NCBI RefSeq assembly: GCF_009937955.1
Contig: NZ_AP018439.1
Coordinates: 248,001-312,000 of the forward strand
Direction: 5' to 3'
Length of the DNA stretch: 64,000 nucleotides
Source: Undibacterium sp. KW1
GTDB lineage: Bacteria; Pseudomonadota; Gammaproteobacteria; Burkholderiales; Burkholderiaceae_D
Below, in pieces: positions 32,771 through 40,225 of the stretch. The stretch's first letter is position 1; each line of letters opens with the position of its first letter. Position numbers and translations under genes: made by a program. The notes below the pieces were generated by a model. That model was not told where the DNA came from. It worked only from the letters and a program-made list of their open reading frames with translations, and made no database searches.

Positions 32771-32799
32771 GATTTCGCAACAGCTTCTTATCTTCTGGT

Positions 32800-33624
32800 T
32801 TAATCTTTGTATTGCGGGGTCGTCAGCAAAAAGCCGCCGCCCTGATAAATAGTAGTGATATCGTCTTTGGCCGGATACTCGCTGCTGTCTGGATACAGAT
32901 GAGAAAAAACCGTAGAACTGTCTTTGGCTTTGTAACCCAGATGTGCAGCCTTTTTGTTGTCCCACCACTTGCCCGGATTTTCAGAAACACCAAAGGCAAT
33001 AGTGTGACCCACGCGCTGTGCAAAAATAGAGCAGCGCAGCATTTCAACCAGATCATCGTAACTGAAATAAGTCACCAGCATACGGCGTGTCGTTGGCACA
33101 GGGAAGGATGAACCTATGCGTATGCAGACTGTTTCTATGCCAAACCTGTCATAGTAAAAACGGGATAAGGATTCACCAAAACATTTGCTGATGCCATACA
33201 TGCCGTCAGGACGGGTAGGCATGTCAGCGTCTATATAATCTGTAGTACGGTAAAAGCCAACTGCATGGTTAGAGCTGGCAAATACCACGCGCTTGACATT
33301 GTGCTTGTGTACCGCCTCATAAATATTGTAAGTGCCCTGTATGTTTGCATGCATGATGGCTTCAAAATTGGCTTCAGTAGAAATACCGCCAAAATGCAGT
33401 ACCACATCCACGCCTTCCATCAATGCAAGCACCGCAGCTTTGTCGGCCAGGTCACATTGGACGACTTCTTCGCCTTCACCAGCTGGGCCGAGATCGGCTA
33501 TATCGCTGAGGCGCACGATATTGGCCCATGCCTTGATACGCTCGCGCAAGACCTTGCCCAGGCCACCGGCAGCACCGGTCAGCAAAATGCGGTTGAATGG
33601 TTTTTCAGTAATATTGGTGTTCAT
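32800..33624 (-). CDS. udh: Uronate dehydrogenase
   Basis: A 274-residue short-chain dehydrogenase of the extended type. It oxidises D-galacturonate (and D-glucuronate) with NAD to the aldarolactone in the cytoplasm. Seen: NAD loop LLTGAAGGLGKVLRERI, DLAD and VLHFGGISTE, SSNHAVGFY, and the catalytic YGISK (Y-x-x-x-K) with VCIRIGSSFP. The C-terminal FGVSENPGKWWDNKKAAHLGY is typical of Udh. Second gene of the garD-udh operon. It feeds galactarolactone to the SMP-30 lactonase encoded 12 kb away in the same locus. Confidence 0.92.
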   Translation of the reverse strand: MNTNITEKPFNRILLTGAAGGLGKVLRERIKAWANIVRLSDIADLGPAGEGEEVVQCDLADKAAVLALMEGVDVVLHFGGISTEANFEAIMHANIQGTYNIYEAVHKHNVKRVVFASSNHAVGFYRTTDYIDADMPTRPDGMYGISKCFGESLSRFYYDRFGIETVCIRIGSSFPVPTTRRMLVTYFSYDDLVEMLRCSIFAQRVGHTIAFGVSENPGKWWDNKKAAHLGYKAKDSSTVFSHLYPDSSEYPAKDDITTIYQGGGFLLTTPQYKD

Positions 33625-33652
33625 GGGATTCTTTCTCTTGTATTGAATTCTT

Positions 33653-33664
33653 GAAACGCGTTTC
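33653..33664. promoter_or_regulatory. Palindrome GAAACGCGTTTC in the garD-udh spacer
   Basis: A perfect 12-bp palindrome 29 bp upstream of udh. It resembles LacI-family operators, but no LacI-type regulator is in the window, so the owner is unknown. Confidence 0.35.
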
Positions 33665-33679
33665 TGCTGAGATTATTGA

Positions 33680-35257
33680 TCAGGTAATCGGCGCCGGGTT
33701 AAATAGCACCAGCGCATTATGCAATTTCCAGTGTTCGGCCCAGGTTTCCTTGCCACTGGCGACATCCAGCAACATCTGGAATAATTCCCAGCCAACATCG
33801 GCTATTGTGGCTTCGCCGCTGGCAATTTTGCCGGCATTGATATCCATAAGGTCATTCCAGCGTCTGGCCAGATCGTTCCTGGTGGCGACCTTGATGACGG
33901 GGACTGCGGCAAGACCATACGGCGTGCCGCGGCCCGTTGTGAATACATGCAAGTTCATGCCTGCAGCCAGTTGCAAGGTACCGCAGACAAAATCGCTGGC
34001 GGGCGTAGCAGCATAGATCAAGCCTTTTTGTGTGAGCTTGTCACCGGGTGACAAGACACCGGAAATAGTAGAGCTGCCAGACTTGACGATGGAACCCATG
34101 GCTTTCTCAACGATATTCGACAGCCCGCCTTTTTTATTACCCGGTGTGGTATTCGCGCTGCGATCGACGCCGCCACGTTTCAGGTAATCGTCATACCAGG
34201 CCATTTCCCTGATCATGGCGGCTGCTACTTCCGGGTTGGCAGCGCGCGAAGTCAACTGGTCTATGCCATCGCGCACTTCTGTCACTTCAGAAAACATGAC
34301 CGTCGCACCGGCACGCACCAGCAAATCTGTCGCAAAGCCGACAGCCGGGTTGGCTGTCACGCCTGAGAAGGCATCGCTGCCACCACATTGCACCCCGACT
34401 ACCAGCTCGGATGCGGGGCAAGGTTCACGGCGGCGCTTGTCCAGCTCGGCCAATTGTTTCTCTGCGGTGTTCATGATCGAGGCGATCATGGAGTTGAAGC
34501 CTACGTGCACCTGATCCTGCAGACACACCAGCGCCGGTTCTCCACTGCCTTCATCACCCTTCTTGATGGGAATACTGCCCTTGGGGAATAAACGTGTTGG
34601 TTGCAGTTTTTCACAACCCAGGCTGACCACCATGGCTTGTCCGCCAAAATTAGGGTTCAGGCTGATATTGCGTACCGTGCGTATGGGGATGTTGGCATTT
34701 GGTGCGTCAATCGCGACGCCGCAGCCATAAGTATGCTCCAGACCGACGACATCATCAACATTTGGATATTTCGGCAAGAGTTCTTCCTTGATGCGTTTCA
34801 CAGCATGTTCAACCACACCGGATACACATTGCACTGTCGTCGTGATTGCCAGTATATTGCGCGTACCCACGCTGCCATCCGCATTCCTGTAACCCATGAA
34901 GGTATAGCCTTCCAGTGGTTCAGTATTCGGTGCGTGCACGGTAGCGATGGGCAAATCCACCAGTTCCCTGGCGGGGGGCATGTGTATCAATGACTCTTCT
35001 ACCCAGCTACCCTGGGGGATGGTGCGCACCGCATAACCTATGGTGACGTTATAACGGGTGATGGCAGCACCCTCGGGAATATCCTGCAAGGCCAGCTTAT
35101 GCCCCTGGGGAACATGCTCCAGCAAGCTCAAGCCACAGGGAAAGACCGTTGCCGCTGGCAAACCGCCATCATTGGCAACAATCGCTACATTGTCCTTGTC
35201 ATGCATGCGTATGTATAACGGCGAGCTTAGCGGCAGGCTGGTGCTGGCTATCGTCAT
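33680..35257 (-). CDS. garD: Galactarate dehydratase
   Basis: A 525-residue UxaA/GarD-family dehydratase. It removes water from galactarate to give 5-dehydro-4-deoxy-D-glucarate. The N-terminal SAF domain (~1-95; [29 protein letters not shown]) is followed by the catalytic part with [56 protein letters not shown] and [27 protein letters not shown] before the ATG at 35257 sets the start; eight more codons upstream are open. Divergent from the GntR regulator, with a TGGTCATACCA site upstream. Confidence 0.92.
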   Translation of the reverse strand: MTIASTSLPLSSPLYIRMHDKDNVAIVANDGGLPAATVFPCGLSLLEHVPQGHKLALQDIPEGAAITRYNVTIGYAVRTIPQGSWVEESLIHMPPARELVDLPIATVHAPNTEPLEGYTFMGYRNADGSVGTRNILAITTTVQCVSGVVEHAVKRIKEELLPKYPNVDDVVGLEHTYGCGVAIDAPNANIPIRTVRNISLNPNFGGQAMVVSLGCEKLQPTRLFPKGSIPIKKGDEGSGEPALVCLQDQVHVGFNSMIASIMNTAEKQLAELDKRRREPCPASELVVGVQCGGSDAFSGVTANPAVGFATDLLVRAGATVMFSEVTEVRDGIDQLTSRAANPEVAAAMIREMAWYDDYLKRGGVDRSANTTPGNKKGGLSNIVEKAMGSIVKSGSSTISGVLSPGDKLTQKGLIYAATPASDFVCGTLQLAAGMNLHVFTTGRGTPYGLAAVPVIKVATRNDLARRWNDLMDINAGKIASGEATIADVGWELFQMLLDVASGKETWAEHWKLHNALVLFNPAPIT

Positions 35258-35660
35258 TTTGTATTCCCCCTTCTTTGCCACTTGTGGCTATCAATGCACA
35301 AAGAGATGAGCTGTTGTGCACAATTATTTTTATTGAAAAACCTGGTTTTCATCAAAGTGGTCATACCAGAAAGCAACTGGCATGAACATTTGCAAATATA
35401 GTTCTGGCCGCAGTGGTAATTTGCATCATTGCTCTCAAGAGACCGGCTTTCACTATGAAAATCCTCTATTTATACCGTCAGATTTTTCTTTTTCTACGGG
35501 AGGAAATGCAGAGTCCGCTATAATCCCTCTCGTATCATTTGTGGCGAGTATGCCACCAAATAAAAAATCTGGCTAGTCCACATTGCAAATTTGGTCTGAC
35601 CACATTAGAATGGTCTGACCGAATTGCTTTTGTTAAGCTTTTCTACGGGTAGCAAACACC
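35258..35660. promoter_or_regulatory. 403-bp divergent region between garD and the GntR gene
   Basis: No gene is seen. It holds three related palindromes of the TGGTNNNACCA type: TGGTCATACCA at 35358-35368, TGGTCTGACCA at 35592-35602 and a second GGTCTGACC at 35612-35620. This is the expected form for FCD-type GntR regulators. A GTGGC/GCCAC hairpin lies near 35540-35555. Confidence 0.55.
35592..35620. promoter_or_regulatory. Paired FCD-GntR operators
   Basis: GGTCTGACC occurs twice with centres 19 bp apart, 41-69 bp before the GntR start. The first copy extends to a perfect TGGTCTGACCA. Probably autoregulatory sites. Confidence 0.6.
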
Positions 35661-36362
35661 ATGATGAAAAAAAATAGTTCACAGAACGAAGGGCTGACGC
35701 ATGAGCCCAGGTTGTACCGCGTGGTAGCAGACAGGATCCAGGCCCTGATCGCTGAAGAAAATATAGCTGCCGGTGAGCGGTTGCCTTCTGAGCGCGATCT
35801 GGCAACCAAATTGAGTGTGAGCCGCGCATCTTTACGTGAAGCACTGATAGCGCTGGAACTCGGTGGTGTGATTGAAGTAAGAGGTGGCTCTGGCGTCTAT
35901 GTCAGTGAGTTGCCTGAAGCCCAGGCGAATGTGCCTGAAGCCGGGCCAGGGCCGTTTGAAGTGCTGTCGGCACGTCGCCTGATAGAAGCAGAAGTGGCAG
36001 CAATTGCAGCAAGAGTAGCGACTGATTCTGCGGTAGATGAAATCTTGAAAGCCGTACTGGAAATGGAAAAGCATCATGCCAATTATTCCAGTAATGAAAA
36101 TGCCGACAGGAATTTTCACCTGGCCATCGCCAGGGCAACCGGGAATAGTGCGCTGGTGGGTACGGTTGAATATCTGTGGAACCAGCGTGGCCGTTTATGG
36201 CATAAATTGAAGGAGCATTTTCAGACAGAAGACTTGCGCCAGGAAACGCTGACTGATCATAGAAATATTCTGGAGGCAATTGCCTCCCATGATCCGGCAG
36301 CAGCGCGCAAGGCGATGCGGGCGCATCTTGAAAGGGTAACCAGGACTTTCTCACGCGGCTGA
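35661..36362 (+). CDS. GntR/FadR-family regulator of the galacturonate locus
   Basis: A 233-residue FCD-type GntR regulator. The winged helix is RLPSERDLATKLSVSRASLREALIALELGGVIEVRGGSGVYV (shown in parts: SERDLATKLSVSRASLREAL and GGVIEVRGGSGVYV), followed by an all-helical FCD ligand domain with metal histidines (ADRNFHLAIARATGNS, TDHRNILEAI). Relatives such as ExuR and UxuR sense uronates or their aldonates. It lies between the divergent garD-udh operon and the receptor-esterase-polygalacturonase genes, so it most likely controls both sides. Confidence 0.88.
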   Translation: MMKKNSSQNEGLTHEPRLYRVVADRIQALIAEENIAAGERLPSERDLATKLSVSRASLREALIALELGGVIEVRGGSGVYVSELPEAQANVPEAGPGPFEVLSARRLIEAEVAAIAARVATDSAVDEILKAVLEMEKHHANYSSNENADRNFHLAIARATGNSALVGTVEYLWNQRGRLWHKLKEHFQTEDLRQETLTDHRNILEAIASHDPAAARKAMRAHLERVTRTFSRG

Positions 36363-36627
36363 ATGCATGGCAGTACATAAATTGTGCATGGCAACGTAAA
36401 AGCGACACAAAAGCAAAAGAGCAGATAAGTCATCAAGCAAAGAAAACATTTGCGACTTTATTTGCGGTAATCGGGTTTTATTATTTTTGACCGGCTGTGA
36501 CCCCGGTGGGGCGTTTTGCGCCCATCTTCGTCGCAGTGGCACAGAGTACGCGAGGTGCTCCAACTAGTGCTCCATGCCCAAAGAGGCATGGACGCGAGAA
36601 TTCTATGAAAACTGGAGGAGACTGCAA
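36363..36627 (+). promoter_or_regulatory. Leader of the outer-membrane receptor gene
   Basis: No gene is seen. TGCATGGCA occurs at 36364-36372 and again at 36385-36393, 21 bp (two helical turns) apart. Further down, GGGGCG-TTTT-GCGCCC (near 36508) and TCCATGCC...GGCATGGA (36571-36592, perfect 8-bp stem) form two hairpins in the presumed 5' untranslated leader, 36 bp before the ATG. Confidence 0.4.
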
Positions 36628-39321
36628 ATGAAACAAGATAAGAAATTCCAAAGGCCCATGTTTGTATTGTCATCGATAGCGCTGGCTGTGCTGACTATGG
36701 TCAATCAGGCTCAGGCGCAAGAAATGCAAAGGGTGGAAGTCACAGGTTCATCCATCAAACGCCTGGCATCAGAAGCATCATTGCCAGTCACTTTGGTGAC
36801 CGGTGAAGAGTTGGAAAAACGTGGCATGACCACACTGGCAGATTTGATGATGTCATTGCCAGAATCGAGCTCACTGGCACCATCCAATGCTGGTTCTGGC
36901 ACCAACATCAATCTGCGTGGCCTTGGCGTCAACCGCACTCTGGTCTTGCTGAATGGCCGCCGTCTGGCCAATGAAGCGATTGCCGACGGTTATGCAAATC
37001 TTGATGTGATCCCTATGAGCGCAATCGCCAGGGTAGAAATCCTGCGTGATGGTGCATCTTCCATCTATGGTTCTGATGCGATCGGCGGCGTGGTCAACTT
37101 CATTACCAAACGTACAGTGGTTGGCAATTCCGTCTCTGCGCAATATGTCAAACCACAAAAATCTGGTGGTGGCGATGAACAGCGCCTGAGCGCCACGGTT
37201 GGCGTCGGTGATTTGCAAAAAGATGGCTGGAATTTGTACGGCACAGTAGATGCGCACCGCCGCAGTCGCTTGCTGGCCTCAGATCGTGCCGAGCTGAGCA
37301 CCACAGATATACTGACCAGCATAGGCCGTGCACCAACACTGGGTAGCGGCGGCTATGCCATGCCAGCGAACTTCACGACAGCGACCAACAAAACCGCTGC
37401 CAATCCCTACTATGCATCAGGCTGCCAGGGCCCATACAGCATACAGGGCGCCAAGAATACCTGTATCCTGAACGCAGCTTACTACGGCACAGCATTGTAT
37501 GCTAACGAGCAGGTCACTTTCTATGCCAAGGGCACCAAGAAATTCAGCGATGACCACACCCTGACTATCGACTACATGCGCGGCCAGGAATACATCCTCG
37601 GTACAAAAAATCCAACGACCAGCCTGACAGCAAATGGTGTCGCAGCCCTGATACCATCGACCAGCAAATGGTATCCAGGTAACTCTGGCGGCGTACCTGC
37701 TGTAGCAGGTCTCAAAGGTGAGCCACTGACTGTTACCTGGAGCGTCGCCGACCTGGCAGAAGCCACCACCAAGGACGTACAAGTCAACCAGCGAATCAGC
37801 GTCAATGATGAAGGCCGTTTCGGTAACTGGGATTACAAGGCTGGTTTTGTCTATGGTCACAGCCAGCGTGATAACTACTACGAAACAGGTTATGTGAATG
37901 GACCTCGCTTGCTGACAGGCATAGCCAACGGCACGCTGAATCCTTTTGGTCTGCAGGATGCTGCAGGTAAGGCTTACCTCGCAAGTATCTCTGTAGATGG
38001 CGCATTGAATCGCCATTCCATCAGCACCTTCACAGGCATAGACCTGACTGCCTCCACTGAGTTGACTACACTCGCTGGCGGACCATTGACACTGGCTTTG
38101 GGTGCCGATGTGCATAGAGATACCACAGAAGATACCAAGACAGATATCACCTCTGTGGTCACTTACGCGGCTTCTGGCCCATCGCATGGCCAGGGCGCAC
38201 GAAATGTCGCAGCGCTTTATGCCGAGATGGAAATCCCGGTCACCAAGGAATTGAATTTCAACGTAGCCGTGCGCGACGATCATTTCAGTGATTTTGGCAA
38301 TACCATCAATCCCAAGGCCAGCTTCCGCTATCAGCCCATGAAGTCTCTGATGTTCCGTGGTTCTGCCAATACCGGTTTCCGTGCACCTACACTGTTCGAC
38401 CGCTACGGTTATCGCGTACCTGGTGCAAATACCACGACAGCTGCAAAATGGGATGATCCCGTGCAATGCCCAGGTGGCACGCCTGGCGTAGCCGGAACAG
38501 GCAAAGCCTTGCCAGGTTTGGTCGCATCGACAGTATGTAATGTGGCATTGCCGCGTCAGACTGGCAGTAATCCTGACCTGAAGCCAGAAACATCCAAAGG
38601 CTTTACGCTAGGTGTTGCTGCAGAACCTTTGCAAAACCTGACCGTGTCTGCTGATTACTGGCATATAGAAATGAAAGACATGCTGGCTAATTTGCCTGAG
38701 CAAGTCTATTTCCTGAACCCGACCAAGTACGCTGACCTGTTCGTGCGTAATGCTGATGGCTCACTGGCTTACATCAAGAACATCACGATGAACCTGGGTG
38801 GCCAAAAAGCGTCCGGCATTGACCTGGCCCTGGCTTATTCCATTCCTAAAACTTCGTTGGGTAATTTCAAGTTTGAATTGAATGGCACTTACCTGACACA
38901 GTTCGACAACCAACTGGAAAAAGACAGCGCCTATGTTTCCAACGTAGGTCGTTTTGGTGTCGCCAGCAATGGTACGACCAGCAGCTTGCCTATCATTACT
39001 TTCCGCTGGAAACATACGCTGACCATGTCCTGGAATTCGGGTAACTGGGCTTCTCAACTGACGCAAAACTTTAACACTGGTTACCATGACCAGAACCTCG
39101 TCTCCCCAGAATACTTCAGGGATATCGAGCGTTACCAGGTCTGGAACTGGACTGCCAGTTACCGTGGTTTCAAGAATACCAACTTGTCATTCGGTATCAC
39201 CAATCTGTTTGATGCCAAACCACCTGTCACCAATCACAGTGGTTATACCTATGGCTATTTGAGCAGTGCTGCCAGCCCGATAGGCCGTGCATTCAATGCG
39301 CGTGTGACTTATAACTTTTAA
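36628..39321 (+). CDS. TonB-dependent outer-membrane receptor
   Basis: An 897-residue receptor with signal peptide (SSIALAVLTMVNQAQAQ), plug domain (~40-160; LADLMMSLPESSSLAP, INLRGLGVNRTLVLLNGRRLA, VEILRDGASSIYGSDAIGGVVNFITKR) and a long beta-barrel ending in phenylalanine (VTYNF), the usual assembly signal. The gene is followed by pectin-degrading enzymes, so it probably imports oligogalacturonides; the ligand is inferred. GGAGGAG before the ATG at 36628 sets the start, although the frame opens at 36574. Confidence 0.92.
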   Translation: MKQDKKFQRPMFVLSSIALAVLTMVNQAQAQEMQRVEVTGSSIKRLASEASLPVTLVTGEELEKRGMTTLADLMMSLPESSSLAPSNAGSGTNINLRGLGVNRTLVLLNGRRLANEAIADGYANLDVIPMSAIARVEILRDGASSIYGSDAIGGVVNFITKRTVVGNSVSAQYVKPQKSGGGDEQRLSATVGVGDLQKDGWNLYGTVDAHRRSRLLASDRAELSTTDILTSIGRAPTLGSGGYAMPANFTTATNKTAANPYYASGCQGPYSIQGAKNTCILNAAYYGTALYANEQVTFYAKGTKKFSDDHTLTIDYMRGQEYILGTKNPTTSLTANGVAALIPSTSKWYPGNSGGVPAVAGLKGEPLTVTWSVADLAEATTKDVQVNQRISVNDEGRFGNWDYKAGFVYGHSQRDNYYETGYVNGPRLLTGIANGTLNPFGLQDAAGKAYLASISVDGALNRHSISTFTGIDLTASTELTTLAGGPLTLALGADVHRDTTEDTKTDITSVVTYAASGPSHGQGARNVAALYAEMEIPVTKELNFNVAVRDDHFSDFGNTINPKASFRYQPMKSLMFRGSANTGFRAPTLFDRYGYRVPGANTTTAAKWDDPVQCPGGTPGVAGTGKALPGLVASTVCNVALPRQTGSNPDLKPETSKGFTLGVAAEPLQNLTVSADYWHIEMKDMLANLPEQVYFLNPTKYADLFVRNADGSLAYIKNITMNLGGQKASGIDLALAYSIPKTSLGNFKFELNGTYLTQFDNQLEKDSAYVSNVGRFGVASNGTTSSLPIITFRWKHTLTMSWNSGNWASQLTQNFNTGYHDQNLVSPEYFRDIERYQVWNWTASYRGFKNTNLSFGITNLFDAKPPVTNHSGYTYGYLSSAASPIGRAFNARVTYNF

Positions 39322-39354
39322 GCACTAACGTAGTAATGTAGTCATTTGACAGAG

Positions 39355-39385
39355 ACAGGGTTTGTTCGCAGACCCTGTTTCTTTT
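39355..39385 (+). terminator. Weak terminator or attenuator after the receptor gene
   Basis: ACAGGGT and ACCCTGT pair around a 10-base loop and are followed by TTTCTTTT, 34 bp after the receptor stop and just before the esterase gene. It would lower expression of the downstream enzymes relative to the receptor. Confidence 0.55.
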
Positions 39386-39403
39386 AAGAACCCAGAAAAT
39401 CCC

Positions 39404-40225
39404 ATGAAACTTATACTCCGCACTATCGCCATGACTGCGATCAGCGCATTGGTGCTGTGCGCTTGCAGCCAGACACGGCTGGCTGCATCGCCAAGTCCTG
39501 CATTGTCCACCAAGCCTACGCGCATCATACTCGTGGGTGACTCTACCATGGCCCCCAAAAGTGGCTATGGTGATGCCTTGTGCGCGCGCTTCAAGCCTGA
39601 GGTGACTTGCCTTAACCTGGCAAAAGGCGGGCGCAGCTCTGGCAGTTACCGTGCCGAAGGTTCATGGGAAGTAGTGCAAAAGCTCATGGCAAGCAATACA
39701 CAGTTCAGCCAGACCCTGGTACTGATACAGTTCGGCCACAATGACCAGCCCGGCAAGCCCGGTCGCTCTACCGATCTGGCGACAGAGTTCCCTGTCAATA
39801 TGGCAGGCTATGTCAATGATGTGCAGGCAGCCGGCGCGCAAGCCGTGCTGGTGACGCCCTTGACCAGGCGCAGCTTCAAGGGTACGCAATTGCAAAATGA
39901 TTTGCGGCCCTGGGCAGATGCCAGCATGAAAGTGGCTGCCGACAAACGTGTGCCGATGATAGATTTGAATGCCATCAGTTATAGCTCAGTACAGGCGATG
40001 GGCGAGGCTGAAGCCGATACGCTGGCCATGGCACCGCCACCAGCCGCATTGCCAGCAGAGACTGGTGACCTGGCAAAGACGGAAAGAGCCGGTGCGGCGA
40101 AATCTGCTTTTGACCGTACTCACCTGGGTAGCAAAGGCGCAGCACACTTCTCTGCCATGATGCTCAAGGAATTGCTGCTGGTAGCGCCGAATTTGCAAGC
40201 GCATGTGATTCCAGGGAACAGATGA
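39404..40225 (+). CDS. Rhamnogalacturonan acetylesterase (SGNH hydrolase)
   Basis: A 273-residue SGNH/GDSL esterase. The N-terminus looks like a lipoprotein signal (ALVLCAC). Catalytic blocks are clear: GDSTMA with the serine (block I), GGRSSGSYRAEG (block II), IQFGHNDQPGK with the asparagine (block III), and DRTHLGSKGAAHF with the D-x-x-H pair (block V). It removes acetyl groups from rhamnogalacturonan, making pectin accessible. Between the N-block and DRTHLG there is a ~30-residue low-complexity Ala/Pro/Glu insert. Its stop overlaps the start of the polygalacturonase-pectinesterase gene by four bases. Confidence 0.88.
   Translation: MKLILRTIAMTAISALVLCACSQTRLAASPSPALSTKPTRIILVGDSTMAPKSGYGDALCARFKPEVTCLNLAKGGRSSGSYRAEGSWEVVQKLMASNTQFSQTLVLIQFGHNDQPGKPGRSTDLATEFPVNMAGYVNDVQAAGAQAVLVTPLTRRSFKGTQLQNDLRPWADASMKVAADKRVPMIDLNAISYSSVQAMGEAEADTLAMAPPPAALPAETGDLAKTERAGAAKSAFDRTHLGSKGAAHFSAMMLKELLLVAPNLQAHVIPGNR

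Noticed and set aside
37417..38466. 349-codon open frame opposite the outer-membrane receptor
   Set aside because: Cysteine- and isoleucine-rich nonsense translation; antisense of a clear TonB-dependent receptor.
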